Shown one piece after another: positions 45,976 to 55,541 of a stretch of DNA of 64,000 nucleotides. The number at the start of each line of letters is the position of its first letter. Positions within the stretch are counted from its first letter, which is position 1. The stretch spans positions 1 through 64,000 of the forward strand of contig JAEWMB010000020.1 of NCBI GenBank assembly GCA_023457255.1, given 5' to 3'. A program made the translations under genes and the position numbers. The notes below the pieces were generated by a model. The model was not told the origin of the DNA, searched no databases, and saw nothing but the letters and a program-made list of their open reading frames with translations. Origin of the DNA: Bacillota bacterium (GTDB taxonomy: Bacteria; Bacillota; Clostridia; Lachnospirales; Lachnospiraceae).

Positions 45976-46664
45976 ATAAGAATCTAACCAAAGTGGAATG
46001 TAAAGTAATCTAGTACCTTGATGCTTGTAATCTGTGATGAATAAGAATCTAACCAAAGTGGAATGTAAAGGCTTCTGCTATTGGCAAGGAAAATGTTACT
46101 CTATCATAAGAATCTAACCAAAGTGGAATGTAAAGCTGGATAATTATTTCTAACTTTTAGAACCTCTTCAAATAAGAATCTAACCAAAGTGGAATGTAAA
46201 GATAAGAAACCTATTATCTTCGTGATTTGCGCTCAATATAAGAATCTAACCAAAGTGGAATGTAAAGGTACTAGCATTTTGCCAGTAATCAACGTTGTAA
46301 TTATAAGAATCTAACCAAAGTGGAATGTAAAGCAAAAATGATAATAAGACAATTATAGAACAAATGTTCATAAGAATCTAACCAAAGTGGAATGTAAAGG
46401 TGGTAGAAGATGGCGAACATGAGAGACAAGTTATTAATAAGAATCTAACCAAAGTGGAATGTAAAGTTGAAGAAGATTAGAGGCAGATACCATGTGCTTA
46501 TTATAAGAATCTAACCAAAGTGGAATGTAAAGAGGTATTAACTGCACCAATTCACATGGCAGATTTGTATAAGAATCTAACCAAAGTGGAATGTAAAGGT
46601 GAAGCGAAAGCAGCAGAAGTAGATGCTATCAAGAATAAGAATCTAACCAAAGTGGAATGTAAAT
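45976..46664 (+). CRISPR. CRISPR array, 11 repeats and 10 spacers
   Basis: A 30-base repeat starting ATAAGAATCTAACC and ending GTGGAATGTAAAG occurs 11 times, separated by 10 spacers of about 35-37 bases. The first ten repeats are identical; the last (46635-46664) differs in its final base, as is usual at the end distant from the leader. The first repeat lies next to the leader promoter, so transcription is in the plus direction. All spacers differ from one another. I saw no spacer that matches another place in this window. The repeat is of the type I-B kind, consistent with the adjacent cas6. Confidence 0.98.
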
Positions 46665-46740
46665 TGCGATAAGAATATGGTTTAATATATAAAGGTTAAA
46701 CATATTACCAGTCTGCCGAGTAAAATAAGGAGAAAACGAT

Positions 46741-47033
46741 ATGAATATTTTATCGATTGCCAGTAATGCCTCTGCATGGAGAGGCTATGAATATTACGAA
46801 GGGGAAAAAATTGTATGTAAGCACAAGATTACCTGTTTTTCACAGCATTTCCGAAAGAGCAGATAGGTACATAGCCGAAATTGAAGAATATGAGAGAGAA
46901 GAAGAGAAACAGGAACTGGAACGCTACGATTCAGATCGTAAAATATGTAAAGAGCCTGTCAAAAGAAGAACTAAGGATTGCATTAATTAATGCATTGGTA
47001 GAAGCAGAAGAAAGGAACCTCTATGGCTATTAA
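46741..47033 (+). pseudogene. Fragmented SWIM zinc-finger-like gene
   Basis: From a good start (AAGGAGAAAACGAT then ATG) the frame reads MNILSIASNASAWRGYEYYE, a common head of SWIM-type zinc-finger proteins, and stops after about 41 codons. Other frames encode PVFHSISERADRYIAEIEE and LINALVEAEERNLYGY with a stop. The domain and most of the body are missing, so it is a deleted and frameshifted gene. Confidence 0.55.
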
Positions 47034-47130
47034 TAAATTTTTCAGACGGATAGCAGGGTATGTCCATAGGCTGCCAAAGCCATATCATATGTTTAAGTTT
47101 ATTTGTCCCATAACAGACATTACACTAAAA

Positions 47131-48021
47131 CTAAGCCTCATATCCGAAAATCGTAATTTGATTTTTACCTGCCGTGCAGATTTCAATTTCTATAGCATCT
47201 AACTGTACTGTATTCCCAATGCCTAGTCCAGTATGTGTTCCGACAAAAGATGTCTGTAAATTATTGATTACCTCCCAAGGATCAGATGCTCCCCGTACCA
47301 TATCTGTAATATCATGTTTAATTGGGGTGGTTAAATAATTTGCAGAGCCTATGATAGACAGGCTTATTTCTTGTAATTCAATCCAATTCACCTGGATATT
47401 CGGCCGCCAATAAAGAATCATGGAACTAACACCTACAGCAAGTGTTAGATTAAGGCGGCAATAGTATTTTATGATAACCTGTTCAATCTCTAAATACTTG
47501 TATTGCGTTGGTAACATAGTATATTCTAAGACAAGTCTTCCGCGGGTTTGATTAAGCAGGGCTGAACTAAGAGAAGCCAGTGTCCCGTTGGAAAGCCCTA
47601 TTGCATTGTTAACATTAGCGAAATCACTTCTGTTATTATAGGCAGCCTGTACGGCAGTTACAGCACCATAAATATTACATGATATTTCCTCATCAGAAGT
47701 ACTCAGCATAAGAGAATTACCGGTTGTAAGCTTGAAGGCGGAAGGAAAGGCTTGACTTACAATATGAAAGGGTTGTGTTATTCTTAGAGATAAAAAATTG
47801 ATATCATCATCACTTAATAAAATTGATACTGCTAATGGAGCAGATACTTGAACAGAGGTGAGATAAATACTTTTTTGTGGTTCCGGTGTCCAAAGAATTG
47901 TTTTGGAAGGTTGTATACCTAAGCTGTAATATTGAATGATATCAGAACGTTCTTTTATAGTTAATAGGATTTGCTGGTTCGCTGCCGGTACGTTATTCTT
48001 GGCTTGAATATTATGTTTCAT
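47131..48021 (-). CDS. Beta-rich surface-type protein (paralogue of 48153)
   Basis: This 296-aa protein contains, at about residues 40-125, a region (KTILWTPEPQKSIYLTSVQV) similar to residues 30-120 of the 123-aa protein at 48153 (NTPIWTPSTDKSIFLTALQV). The other two thirds form a predicted beta-rich domain with no recognised family. It has no signal peptide. The ATG at 48021 has a GGAGG site; earlier in-frame starts do not. It is next to DUF4183 proteins on the same strand, a set that in clostridia is linked to spores; this is inference. Confidence 0.65.
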   Translation of the reverse strand: MKHNIQAKNNVPAANQQILLTIKERSDIIQYYSLGIQPSKTILWTPEPQKSIYLTSVQVSAPLAVSILLSDDDINFLSLRITQPFHIVSQAFPSAFKLTTGNSLMLSTSDEEISCNIYGAVTAVQAAYNNRSDFANVNNAIGLSNGTLASLSSALLNQTRGRLVLEYTMLPTQYKYLEIEQVIIKYYCRLNLTLAVGVSSMILYWRPNIQVNWIELQEISLSIIGSANYLTTPIKHDITDMVRGASDPWEVINNLQTSFVGTHTGLGIGNTVQLDAIEIEICTAGKNQITIFGYEA

Positions 48022-48152
48022 TATAATCCTCCATGCTGCTGATACCCGCGAATTTGGGCGCCGCACAATATTTGCAAAGTGAATTGTGAAATAATTCACT
48101 TTATGATAATTTTAATTTCCACACTACTCTCCTTTCATTACCGATGAATACA

Positions 48153-48524
48153 TTAAAGTTCATAGCCTAAAAGAGTAATATTGACTGTTCCTGCAGTACT
48201 GGTTGTAATGGAGATTATCTCATCAGGATTAAATTCAATTGGTGAGGAAAAGCTTATACCATAGGTGGCAAGGGTATTGGTAAGAGTTATTGACATAAAG
48301 GCAGCATTATTTTCTCTATTTAGTTGGACAGCCAGCGGGGCAGGGGCAGAAACCTGCAATGCAGTGAGGAAAATGCTTTTATCAGTACTTGGTGTCCATA
48401 TCGGTGTATTGGTTTGAAGTGTGGTAAAGGTTTGAAACAAGACAATATCAGATGGATATTCTCTTGTAAATAGGGGATCTTCTAAATTAAAAACGATACT
48501 CATCAGTTTTGTATTGCTGCCCAT
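48153..48524 (-). CDS. Small beta-rich protein related to the 47131 protein
   Basis: This 123-aa protein consists of a single beta-rich domain shared with the neighbour at 47131. Conserved points are IWTPSTDKSIFLTALQVSAP and an end VNITLLGYEL (versus NQITIFGYEA). No signal peptide or catalytic motif is seen. A GGAG site precedes the ATG. Tandem placement suggests duplication and a structural role. Confidence 0.65.
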   Translation of the reverse strand: MGSNTKLMSIVFNLEDPLFTREYPSDIVLFQTFTTLQTNTPIWTPSTDKSIFLTALQVSAPAPLAVQLNRENNAAFMSITLTNTLATYGISFSSPIEFNPDEIISITTSTAGTVNITLLGYEL

Positions 48525-48630
48525 TAATAGCTCCTGTCAATATATTTTAAAGTCCATATCGTCTATATTATATGAACTTTATTTGAAAATGTTGTCTGTA
48601 TCCATTTGGATAAATAATAATTTAATTCTT

Positions 48631-51363
48631 TTATAAATATAAAGAAACAAATCTTACCAAAATAGGTGATTTTTCTATAGGGGCATATGCGGTTGTCAAT
48701 GTAAGGATTCCTGGTTCAATGGTATAATTCATACTTGGTTGCATGATTCCATTTACAAAAAGATTGTAATAAGAAGTTTGCTTAGGATCCAAAATACCCC
48801 GGTCTCCATAAACAGTTAATTCGTCTGCATCGGTATAAATTTTTTCTTCATTTGACAGCGTATTATACTGGTAGGTTTCTGCCTTGATCAGCCGATTGCC
48901 TTCGTCTTTGATTACCAAATATTCAAGAATAATGGGTACATCTTTTTTTGGTGGTTCTGCTATGGTTAGGGTTAGAAGACCGGGTTCGACAGAATAATTA
49001 GTTTCCGGCTGTAATACCCCATTGATAAAGAGGTTAAAGAAGGATACATCCTTTGGGTCAGGTATACCATAGTCTCCATATATTAATAATTCATCGGCAT
49101 TTGTAAATTCTTTTTTGATACCATTTGAAACGGTATTATATTGATAATCAGAAACATTAAGAAGCTTCTTGTTTTTTTTATAAAAAGAACCGGTGATTTC
49201 TGCTAGTAATACCACTGTATTCTTAGAATTTAAAGTTCCGATATCCCAGATTATTCTATTGTCTTTTTGAGAGATCGTACCTTTGGTAAAACTTATGGGA
49301 TAAAAACAAGTTAAATGATCTAATCGTAAGATATCAGTCATGACAATATCATTAACCGGGCCATACCCATAATTGGATATTCTGATTTCAACTCTCCAAG
49401 TATTAATTTTATTGGCATTAACTTCTAAGGGGCCTGATACAATATACTTCTCAATCGTTAAATCACCAAATACATCAGGACAATTATTATTCCTATAAAT
49501 ACCGGCTGACCTGCCGTGAACAAATAATAAATTTTCCAGCAGCAAGAAATTGAGACAAGTATTCAACTCGAACATGTCATATACGAGGTTGGTAACCAGA
49601 TTGCTGTAGGAAAAAGCTTCTGAATAGCCCAAGCAAGAGGTGAACTGTTCAACCTTGCTTACGGCTCTGCTAGAATATTCTACATGTTCACATTGGGAAA
49701 GAGCATTGTAGGCTAACATAGAGGAGGCCTTTACATGTTTTCTATCATTACAAACTTTGGCAGGGCATCCCGAAGTTATATTGGATATGATACATGAATT
49801 CGAATCTGAGCTGCAAGCAATAGCTCTGCTTAGAAAGCGGCATCCTGTGGTATTGAATAAACCATCAACTTCAATAATAGCAGTCAAAGTTTCGCAGGGC
49901 AAAAGCTCTTTGATCTCCCATATAATAGAGTTATCAGAGACCGATATGTTACCCGATGTGATAGATTTAATTGTTATGTTTTTAAATTCATCAAAAAGAA
50001 TATAATCTATGACAATGAGATTTCTCATAATTTCCTTGTCTGTATTAGTAATATCGAGAGAGAAGGCCCATTTTTTAGGACGGCCTAAGAATGTCTTCCT
50101 AGATTCATTAAAAACATGGGCTTGTAATAACAAGCGCTTTTTGGCTATATTCCTCTTTGGAGAAACTACGATTTGAAAATCCTGAGAAAGATTAGAAACT
50201 ATTTTTTGGCTATTCACATTCCCTATTCCTAAGGCAATACCTAGAGTTTTAAATCCGTTTAGGCAGAAGCAGCCTATGATATCTACCATAAGAACTGAAG
50301 TATCTGATTTTCTTAGTACATCAATTTTCCAGAGAATTTCATTGCCTGATATATTTGCTGCTCCATGAGAAATACTGATGATTTTTATACATTTGACATA
50401 ATCAAGGAACAAAGTATGTCTTATTAGGATATCAGATACAGTATTAACACTAAGATTAGATATTTTTATTTCCACCCTCCATACATTGGCTGTATTAACA
50501 TTTACTTTGGTGGGACCTGAGGTAATGGTTTGAGTGAGTTCTAATCCTTGGCTAACATGGATAGGGTTTATGCAAATAACATCAGTGTTTACAGAACAAC
50601 CTAAGACGGTACTTCCATATGCCATGCTTCTATCAATACAGCGAGTTCCCTCCACTTGAAAGAAACCCTCTGCTCTAAAATTAGCAGTGGCGTATTCACA
50701 AGGGTCAAGAGTATCGATATCCCAGGTAATTATCCCATCCTCTATTAATATACTTCCGCAGGAGGCAGAGGTGTTTTCAAGACTGGTGATTAAATCCAAT
50801 AGAATTGTATCCGTTATAACAATATTTGAAATGGGTATATGACTTATATTACTTATTGTTAAGGTGAATTCCCAAGTTCCGTTACAACCTGAGGGAATCC
50901 ATGCAGGTCCATACAAAAGACTACTCTCCAAATGAAGGTAATTGACTATGTTATCCTGTACACAAATATTGATATCTGTTACGGGGCCGCTGGAAATTGC
51001 TCCTGAAGGAAGGATACCTTCCACTAGAGCAGAATTAAGTTTCGTTGATTTTGTACTGTTATCTTTAAAGGTAACGAAAGAGATAATAATGGTAGAATCC
51101 TTGATAGGAACATCTTCCGTTTTAAGAAGGAGAACGCCTTTTTGGATTTCATAATTCACTTTTGGCTGCAGCACTCCATTAATAAACAGGCCGAAAGAAG
51201 AAACATCATTAGGATCGAGGATGCCCTTATCACCATATTCAATTAATTCATCCTCATTTGTATAAATTTTTTTAACTCCATCAGACAGAGTATTATATTG
51301 ATAGACCTCTGCATTTAATAGATTCTTTTCCTGATTTAAAGAAAGTGTATTACCTCCAAACAT
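48631..51363 (-). CDS. Large DUF4183 / DUF11-like repeat protein
   Basis: This 910-aa protein starts with one DUF4183 domain (about 10-100; EVYQYNTLSDG and FGLFINGVLQPKVNY) and ends with two more (about 735-910; FFNLFINGVLQPETNY and YYNLFVNGIMQPSMNY). The middle has four Ig-like DUF11-type repeats, each with a W-x-V/F-x-x-x-I-N-x beginning (for example WEFTLTISNIS and WRVEIRISNYG). There is no signal peptide. DUF4183 proteins are common in spore-forming clostridia and probably form surface structures. ATG 51363 has a GAGGTGG site; GTG 51372 lies inside it. Confidence 0.8.
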   Translation of the reverse strand: MFGGNTLSLNQEKNLLNAEVYQYNTLSDGVKKIYTNEDELIEYGDKGILDPNDVSSFGLFINGVLQPKVNYEIQKGVLLLKTEDVPIKDSTIIISFVTFKDNSTKSTKLNSALVEGILPSGAISSGPVTDINICVQDNIVNYLHLESSLLYGPAWIPSGCNGTWEFTLTISNISHIPISNIVITDTILLDLITSLENTSASCGSILIEDGIITWDIDTLDPCEYATANFRAEGFFQVEGTRCIDRSMAYGSTVLGCSVNTDVICINPIHVSQGLELTQTITSGPTKVNVNTANVWRVEIKISNLSVNTVSDILIRHTLFLDYVKCIKIISISHGAANISGNEILWKIDVLRKSDTSVLMVDIIGCFCLNGFKTLGIALGIGNVNSQKIVSNLSQDFQIVVSPKRNIAKKRLLLQAHVFNESRKTFLGRPKKWAFSLDITNTDKEIMRNLIVIDYILFDEFKNITIKSITSGNISVSDNSIIWEIKELLPCETLTAIIEVDGLFNTTGCRFLSRAIACSSDSNSCIISNITSGCPAKVCNDRKHVKASSMLAYNALSQCEHVEYSSRAVSKVEQFTSCLGYSEAFSYSNLVTNLVYDMFELNTCLNFLLLENLLFVHGRSAGIYRNNNCPDVFGDLTIEKYIVSGPLEVNANKINTWRVEIRISNYGYGPVNDIVMTDILRLDHLTCFYPISFTKGTISQKDNRIIWDIGTLNSKNTVVLLAEITGSFYKKNKKLLNVSDYQYNTVSNGIKKEFTNADELLIYGDYGIPDPKDVSFFNLFINGVLQPETNYSVEPGLLTLTIAEPPKKDVPIILEYLVIKDEGNRLIKAETYQYNTLSNEEKIYTDADELTVYGDRGILDPKQTSYYNLFVNGIMQPSMNYTIEPGILTLTTAYAPIEKSPILVRFVSLYL

Positions 51364-51425
51364 AGTGACCACCTCAAAACAAATATATATTCTATTATCT
51401 TATTTTTTGTATAAGAAGATGAAAA

Positions 51426-51450
51426 GGGATGTGCAGTGATAGCACATCCC
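51426..51450 (-). terminator. Terminator after the DUF4183 mini-protein
   Basis: A perfect 9-bp stem (GGGATGTGC with GCACATCCC) with a 7-base loop, followed by TTTTC on the minus strand. Confidence 0.8.
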
Positions 51451-51461
51451 AAATTTGATAA

Positions 51462-51842
51462 TTAAGTTGTTACTGTGGTGTCAGAATCAGAGGTTGGAGC
51501 AAAGTTAGTTACAATTAGAGTAATTGGAGCTCCAACTGGTATCGTTTCTGCGTCATTAACAGTAACCTGGGAACCATCAACACTAACGGTATATAGGCTA
51601 GATTGCTGCAATACACCATTTATAAACAATAGATAATATCCATTGTTTGTTGCAGCAGTTGTAAGATTACCGGTCATAATATTGCCGGCATCGTCTATAA
51701 ATTTCGCTGCTGGAATAGTAAGAATATCGTCTGTTCTGTCATCTTCGTTTAGCAGATAGAAATATTTTTCGATTTCTGGGTTGATTTCAACATCCGTTGT
51801 AGTAGTAGCGTCGATTGCAAGTTTAAATAATTGTGCAGCCAT
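51462..51842 (-). CDS. Single-domain DUF4183 protein
   Basis: This 126-aa protein is one DUF4183 domain (about 15-112: EKYFYLLNEDDRTDDILTIP and YLLFINGVLQQSSLY) with a threonine-rich end. It has an AAAGGTG site. It is upstream of, and on the same strand as, the 910-aa three-copy protein, with a terminator between them. Confidence 0.85.
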   Translation of the reverse strand: MAAQLFKLAIDATTTTDVEINPEIEKYFYLLNEDDRTDDILTIPAAKFIDDAGNIMTGNLTTAATNNGYYLLFINGVLQQSSLYTVSVDGSQVTVNDAETIPVGAPITLIVTNFAPTSDSDTTVTT

Positions 51843-52064
51843 TTTCTGCTCACCTTTCTATTTTATTTGTAAAATAATTATACTTTATTATATTGTGCAA
51901 AGCGCCAATTTGTTACATATTTCGACTAATATAATGGAAAATACGCATTAATTGCAAAATATACAAGCCAAAGCGTAAAAAGCATCTTTCTTGATTAAAG
52001 AATTCAGACATATCCTTGTTTATTTTTTATCCATGGCTCACAAGATTACGTTAGGGATTGTTTT

Positions 52065-52455
52065 CTATTTTGCCAGCAATTTATCAAGGCTTGAATCTAC
52101 TTTAACAATTATGCCAATGAGTTTTTCTTTAGGAAAAGCAAAGTTGTTTTCAGCCCAGCGGTTGATAATTCCGAGGCATCCTTGTATATGGTAGCTTGCA
52201 AAAAAAAATCAATTCTTCTGTAATGTTATTTGCGCCAATTTCATGTGTCCATATTTCTAAATACTTTTCTTCCAAAAAAACACTTATGCGGTCTGAAAAA
52301 CTGCGGTTTCCATTCTTTATAAGCATACGGCATATTTTTGAATTGTCATATACATAGGCGATAAGTGTTTCAAAAAACTTCTCATACGGCAGGGAGGAGT
52401 CATCAAGAATCATAGCAAGTTCGTCAACAATGGCATCTTCCAGGAAATATGACAG
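52065..52455 (-). pseudogene. TetR-family regulator, C-terminal part, frameshifted
   Basis: The minus strand encodes FETLIAYVYDNSKICRMLIK, RISVFLEEKYLEIWTHEIGA and, after a one-base shift in a T run near 52200, GCLGIINRWAENNFAFPKEK. This is the ligand domain of a TetR-type regulator. No helix-turn-helix can be found upstream (above about 52455), so the DNA-binding part is deleted. Not functional. Confidence 0.8.
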
Positions 52456-52703
52456 CGTTGAATTAACCTATACTTTTTGAAGGGGGAAAGGTCTTGCTAA
52501 ACATATGAGATTGATTTACTATATTCATTGGACATTGTTGGAATTTCCCGGAGTTATCCGGCAATTCATAGTAAAATCAAACGGTTTACAGTTTTGGCAA
52601 GCGACCTTACTAGCGATAGCCTTTGTTGGTATCTTTCAGTGTAATTTGCCTTGGTATTTCCTTATAAAATATTTGAACATTTTTAGAAAAGAAATTAGTT
52701 ATT

Positions 52704-52725
52704 ATATGCCCCAATTGGGGCATAT
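52704..52725. promoter_or_regulatory. Perfect 22-base palindrome upstream of the cupin gene
   Basis: ATATGCCCCAA and its exact complement meet without a spacer, 35 bases before the cupin ATG. It has no T run, so it looks like an operator of a dimeric regulator rather than a terminator. The lost TetR gene next door is a possible former partner. Nothing else could be supported in 52456-52703. Confidence 0.55.
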
Positions 52726-52760
52726 TAAAGTTTAAGCTTAAATTAAAGGAGGATTTATCT

Positions 52761-53108
52761 ATGAACAAGTTTATTTTTAATGATTATTTTCATGAGCCTC
52801 AGGGAAAAATCGCCAAGCGGATGCTTTTCAAAAGCGATAATGTAATTGCCTTTGTTCTAAACATTGCAAAAGGGGAAATACTACCGGGACACACACATCT
52901 AGAATCAACTCTTTTCTTGCAGGTCATGGAGGGTAATGCCAAGGTTGTCATAGATGACAATGAAACCTCACTGCAGGTGGGTGAGTTAATGCAGGTTGAT
53001 GGGCAGGAAAGCATGCAGGTTATTAACATTGGTGAAGATGTCTTGCGCCTTTACGTTACAATTTCACCAATGGGTTCCGAGGCTTTTGCAACAGATGCAA
53101 ATGTTTAA
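52761..53108 (+). CDS. Cupin domain protein
   Basis: This 115-aa protein is a single cupin barrel with the two conserved motifs: GHTHLESTLFLQVMEGN (metal ligands His, His, Glu) and a second motif around EVGELMQVDGQESMQ. The second histidine expected in motif 2 is not obvious. Such small cupins bind metal and act as enzymes or sensors; the substrate is unknown. Start has an AAAGGAGG site. Confidence 0.85.
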   Translation: MNKFIFNDYFHEPQGKIAKRMLFKSDNVIAFVLNIAKGEILPGHTHLESTLFLQVMEGNAKVVIDDNETSLQVGELMQVDGQESMQVINIGEDVLRLYVTISPMGSEAFATDANV

Positions 53109-53169
53109 TGACTTATCTTTATCCTGCCATGTGAAAAAAATTCACTATTTTATACCACTTATTTTTTAC

Positions 53170-53345
53170 TGAAAATTACTAAGGTTAGAGCCCTCAGTAC
53201 ACTGAGGGCTTTATTATTGACAGCTTGTATCTTTATAAAATAGTACATCAATAATAAGTTGCCTTCTTAAGTTTCGCAGTTTTTATTTATTAGATATCGA
53301 AAAAAGAAAGTTAATATGCTATGATGGATAGGTAATATTATAAAA
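53170..53345 (+). repeat. Dispersed terminator-promoter repeat, copy 4
   Basis: ACTGAAAATTACTAAGGTTA leads into a perfect terminator (9-bp stem AGCCCTCAG with CTGAGGGCT, 53189-53210, then TTATT). Further on, TTAGATATCGAAAAAAGAAAG and ATGCTATGATGGATA match the promoter half of the copy at 15941. This copy also terminates the cupin gene. Confidence 0.6.
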
Positions 53346-53499
53346 TATCAGAGTAGTGATATGAAAAGCATCCGGTTTCTATTGGCTGGGTTACAAATGC
53401 ATTAGAATCCTTGCAGGATAAAACATAGTTGTAAGTTAGCTCTTGCTGACAAATTTGAAGTTGTAGTGTAGATTATTGATATGAGGAGGTAGCAGCGTT

Positions 53500-53925
53500 G
53501 TGGATGATGAATTGAAAATCAAAATGTACTCATTTACGGTGGATTGCAAAGACCCGCAGGAATTAGCAAAATTTTATGCGGCACTGCTTAAGTGGGAAAT
53601 AATGTCTATTGATGAAGAATGGGCATGTGTATATGCTCCAGGAACTAATCAGGGAGCATATCCTTGTATATTGTTTCAACGGAATCCTGAGTATAAACCG
53701 CCTGTGTGGCCGGAAGAGCCTGAAGCTCAGCAGCAAATGGCACACATAGACTTCGCCGTTAATGATTTAGAAAAAGCAGTTCAATCTGCGATCCATTGTG
53801 GAGCAACAATCGCGAAGGAACAATTTTCTGATAATTGGAGAGTCTTGTTTGACCCCGCCGGACACCCTTTTTGCTTATGTCAAATGAAATCAATTATCGA
53901 GAGTGCCCATTTTGCGTTGTTATAG
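53500..53925 (+). CDS. VOC-family (glyoxalase-like) protein
   Basis: This 141-aa protein is one VOC fold: FTVDCKDPQELAKFYAALLK at the start, then MAHIDFAVNDLEKAVQSAIH, and DPAGHPFCLCQ at the end. Members bind a metal and act as glyoxalases, dioxygenases or resistance proteins; the closest style is the small glyoxalase-like group of unknown substrate. A GTG start follows a GGAGGT site. Confidence 0.85.
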   Translation: MDDELKIKMYSFTVDCKDPQELAKFYAALLKWEIMSIDEEWACVYAPGTNQGAYPCILFQRNPEYKPPVWPEEPEAQQQMAHIDFAVNDLEKAVQSAIHCGATIAKEQFSDNWRVLFDPAGHPFCLCQMKSIIESAHFALL

Positions 53926-54106
53926 AATGAAAAAGGGCGGATAAAGAAAGGTGAACCCCAACTTTTATATGTGGGAGATTGCATTTTTTATGCATAGTCT
54001 AATTTTAATCATAACGGCACATTCAATTAAGCAGTATATGTGCTATTAGCCGGAAAAGCTCCAATTTGGCATGCCGGTAAATAAGAATTTGAGAGGGGGA
54101 TCTACT

Positions 54107-54493
54107 ATGGGATTCTTTAGGAAAAAAGAAAGGTTAAAAAAAGAAACAATGTTTCTTGGGTCTTCAAAAACAGCATTGGATATTTTAAATATGGCAATTG
54201 CAGAAATTGATTCTTTTCAGATTGAATATGAAATAGATTTTATTTACAAGGGTATTAAACATGTTATGGGCATTGATTATGACCGTAAAAATGCTCCAAA
54301 GAAGGGGTATTATCCTGAATATATGAGCGTTTATTTAGATGAACAAAAATTTAAGACATCCTCAGAACTCTATACGAATGGATATATAGAAGGGGAAAGA
54401 TTTATGGAGGTAGCCGGAATTGAGTTAGATATTAGCCATCAAGAGGCATTGGAGAGGGGTTATCTGAGCAGTAATGATGTAGATATTGATTAG
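54107..54493 (+). CDS. Hypothetical cytoplasmic protein
   Basis: This 128-aa protein starts with a basic segment and then has an alpha/beta pattern (TALDILNMAIAEIDSFQ; YEIDFIYKGIKHVMGIDY). No family is recognised. The ATG at 54107 has an AGGGGGA site; the in-frame ATG at 54071 has none. It lies 30 bases before the pentapeptide-repeat gene. Confidence 0.55.
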   Translation: MGFFRKKERLKKETMFLGSSKTALDILNMAIAEIDSFQIEYEIDFIYKGIKHVMGIDYDRKNAPKKGYYPEYMSVYLDEQKFKTSSELYTNGYIEGERFMEVAGIELDISHQEALERGYLSSNDVDID

Positions 54494-54523
54494 AATAAAC
54501 AGAAATCATGGAGTAAATGCATA

Positions 54524-55348
54524 ATGCAAATACATAATGAAAATACGATATTATTAGAATCACTGAAACCAGATTGTTCAAAATGCAGTGGATTGTGTTG
54601 TACGGCATTGCTTTTTTCAGAGATGGATGGCTTTCCTGAAAGTAAAGCAGCCGGAAAGCCTTGTATGAATCTTCAAAAGGATTTTCGGTGTAAAATCCAT
54701 AGAGAACTTGAAAAAAACAGAATGAAAGGCTGCATCGGGTATGATTGCTTTGGTGCAGGGCAGCAGGTAACACAATCCATTTATTTTGGGCAAACGTGGC
54801 AGAATGTACCAGAGCAGGCAAAGGAAATATTTGATGTATTTATAGTAGTGTTTCAACTATATCAAATCCGCTACTTTTTACTAGAGTCTATGGCGATTCT
54901 TCCAGCAAAAGTATTGAAAAATGATATCAAGGCACTGGCAGAAGAAAATGAAATGATATGTAATTGCAAACCTCAAAACATTATAACATTTGATATAGAA
55001 GATTACAGAAACAGGGTAAATGTTCTTTTAAAACAGGTTTGCACTTTGCTGCAAAAGAGTTTGTGCTGTGAAAATAAGAAATGTGCATCCGATTTTCTTT
55101 TGAGAAATTTCAAGAATAAAGATATGAGAGGCTTGGATTTAAGTACAAAGTTGTTAATTGCTGCAAAATTCAATAATTGCGTGTTCGATGGGACAATTTT
55201 CTTAGGAGCGGATACGCGGGATGCAGATTTTGGAGATGCGGATTTAAGAGATGCAGTTTTTTTATCACAAGGACAAATAAATTCTGCGAAGGGTAATCGA
55301 AACACCAAATTGCCTCAATATCTGGATTATCCGATTACATGGAGATAA
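54524..55348 (+). CDS. Pentapeptide-repeat protein with Cys-rich N-terminus
   Basis: This 274-aa protein has an N-terminal cysteine cluster (CSKCSGLCCTALL, later CMNLQKDFRCKIH and CIGYDCFG) as in proteins that bind zinc or iron-sulphur, then a helical middle, and a short pentapeptide-repeat beta helix near the end (GTIFLGADTRDADFGDADLR). It is a known domain pairing in clostridia of unknown function. The start lacks a strong site, so the exact N-terminus is less sure. Confidence 0.75.
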   Translation: MQIHNENTILLESLKPDCSKCSGLCCTALLFSEMDGFPESKAAGKPCMNLQKDFRCKIHRELEKNRMKGCIGYDCFGAGQQVTQSIYFGQTWQNVPEQAKEIFDVFIVVFQLYQIRYFLLESMAILPAKVLKNDIKALAEENEMICNCKPQNIITFDIEDYRNRVNVLLKQVCTLLQKSLCCENKKCASDFLLRNFKNKDMRGLDLSTKLLIAAKFNNCVFDGTIFLGADTRDADFGDADLRDAVFLSQGQINSAKGNRNTKLPQYLDYPITWR

Positions 55349-55541
55349 TAGATGGAATAAGATTATTAAAGTTACAAGTTCCAGAAAGTACACCAAATGA
55401 GTTTAAAAAATAGATACATTACCGTTAGAGGCTTTTCTCTAATTTCGCTTATCATTCTTTTATATGCCAAATCTAGCTCATCTCTTTCTGATACTTAATA
55501 ACTGCTTCAAAAATCAACAAAACTAAATACCACGTACAATG

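Noticed and set aside
47023..47202. Plus-strand frame starting MAINKFFRRIAG
   Set aside because: It runs into the opposite-strand gene at 47131, has no family match and follows the SWIM-like wreck, so it is unlikely to be a gene.
52505..52735. 76-codon plus-strand frame
   Set aside because: No family resemblance, no good ribosome site, and it contains the palindrome and spacer DNA; probably chance.
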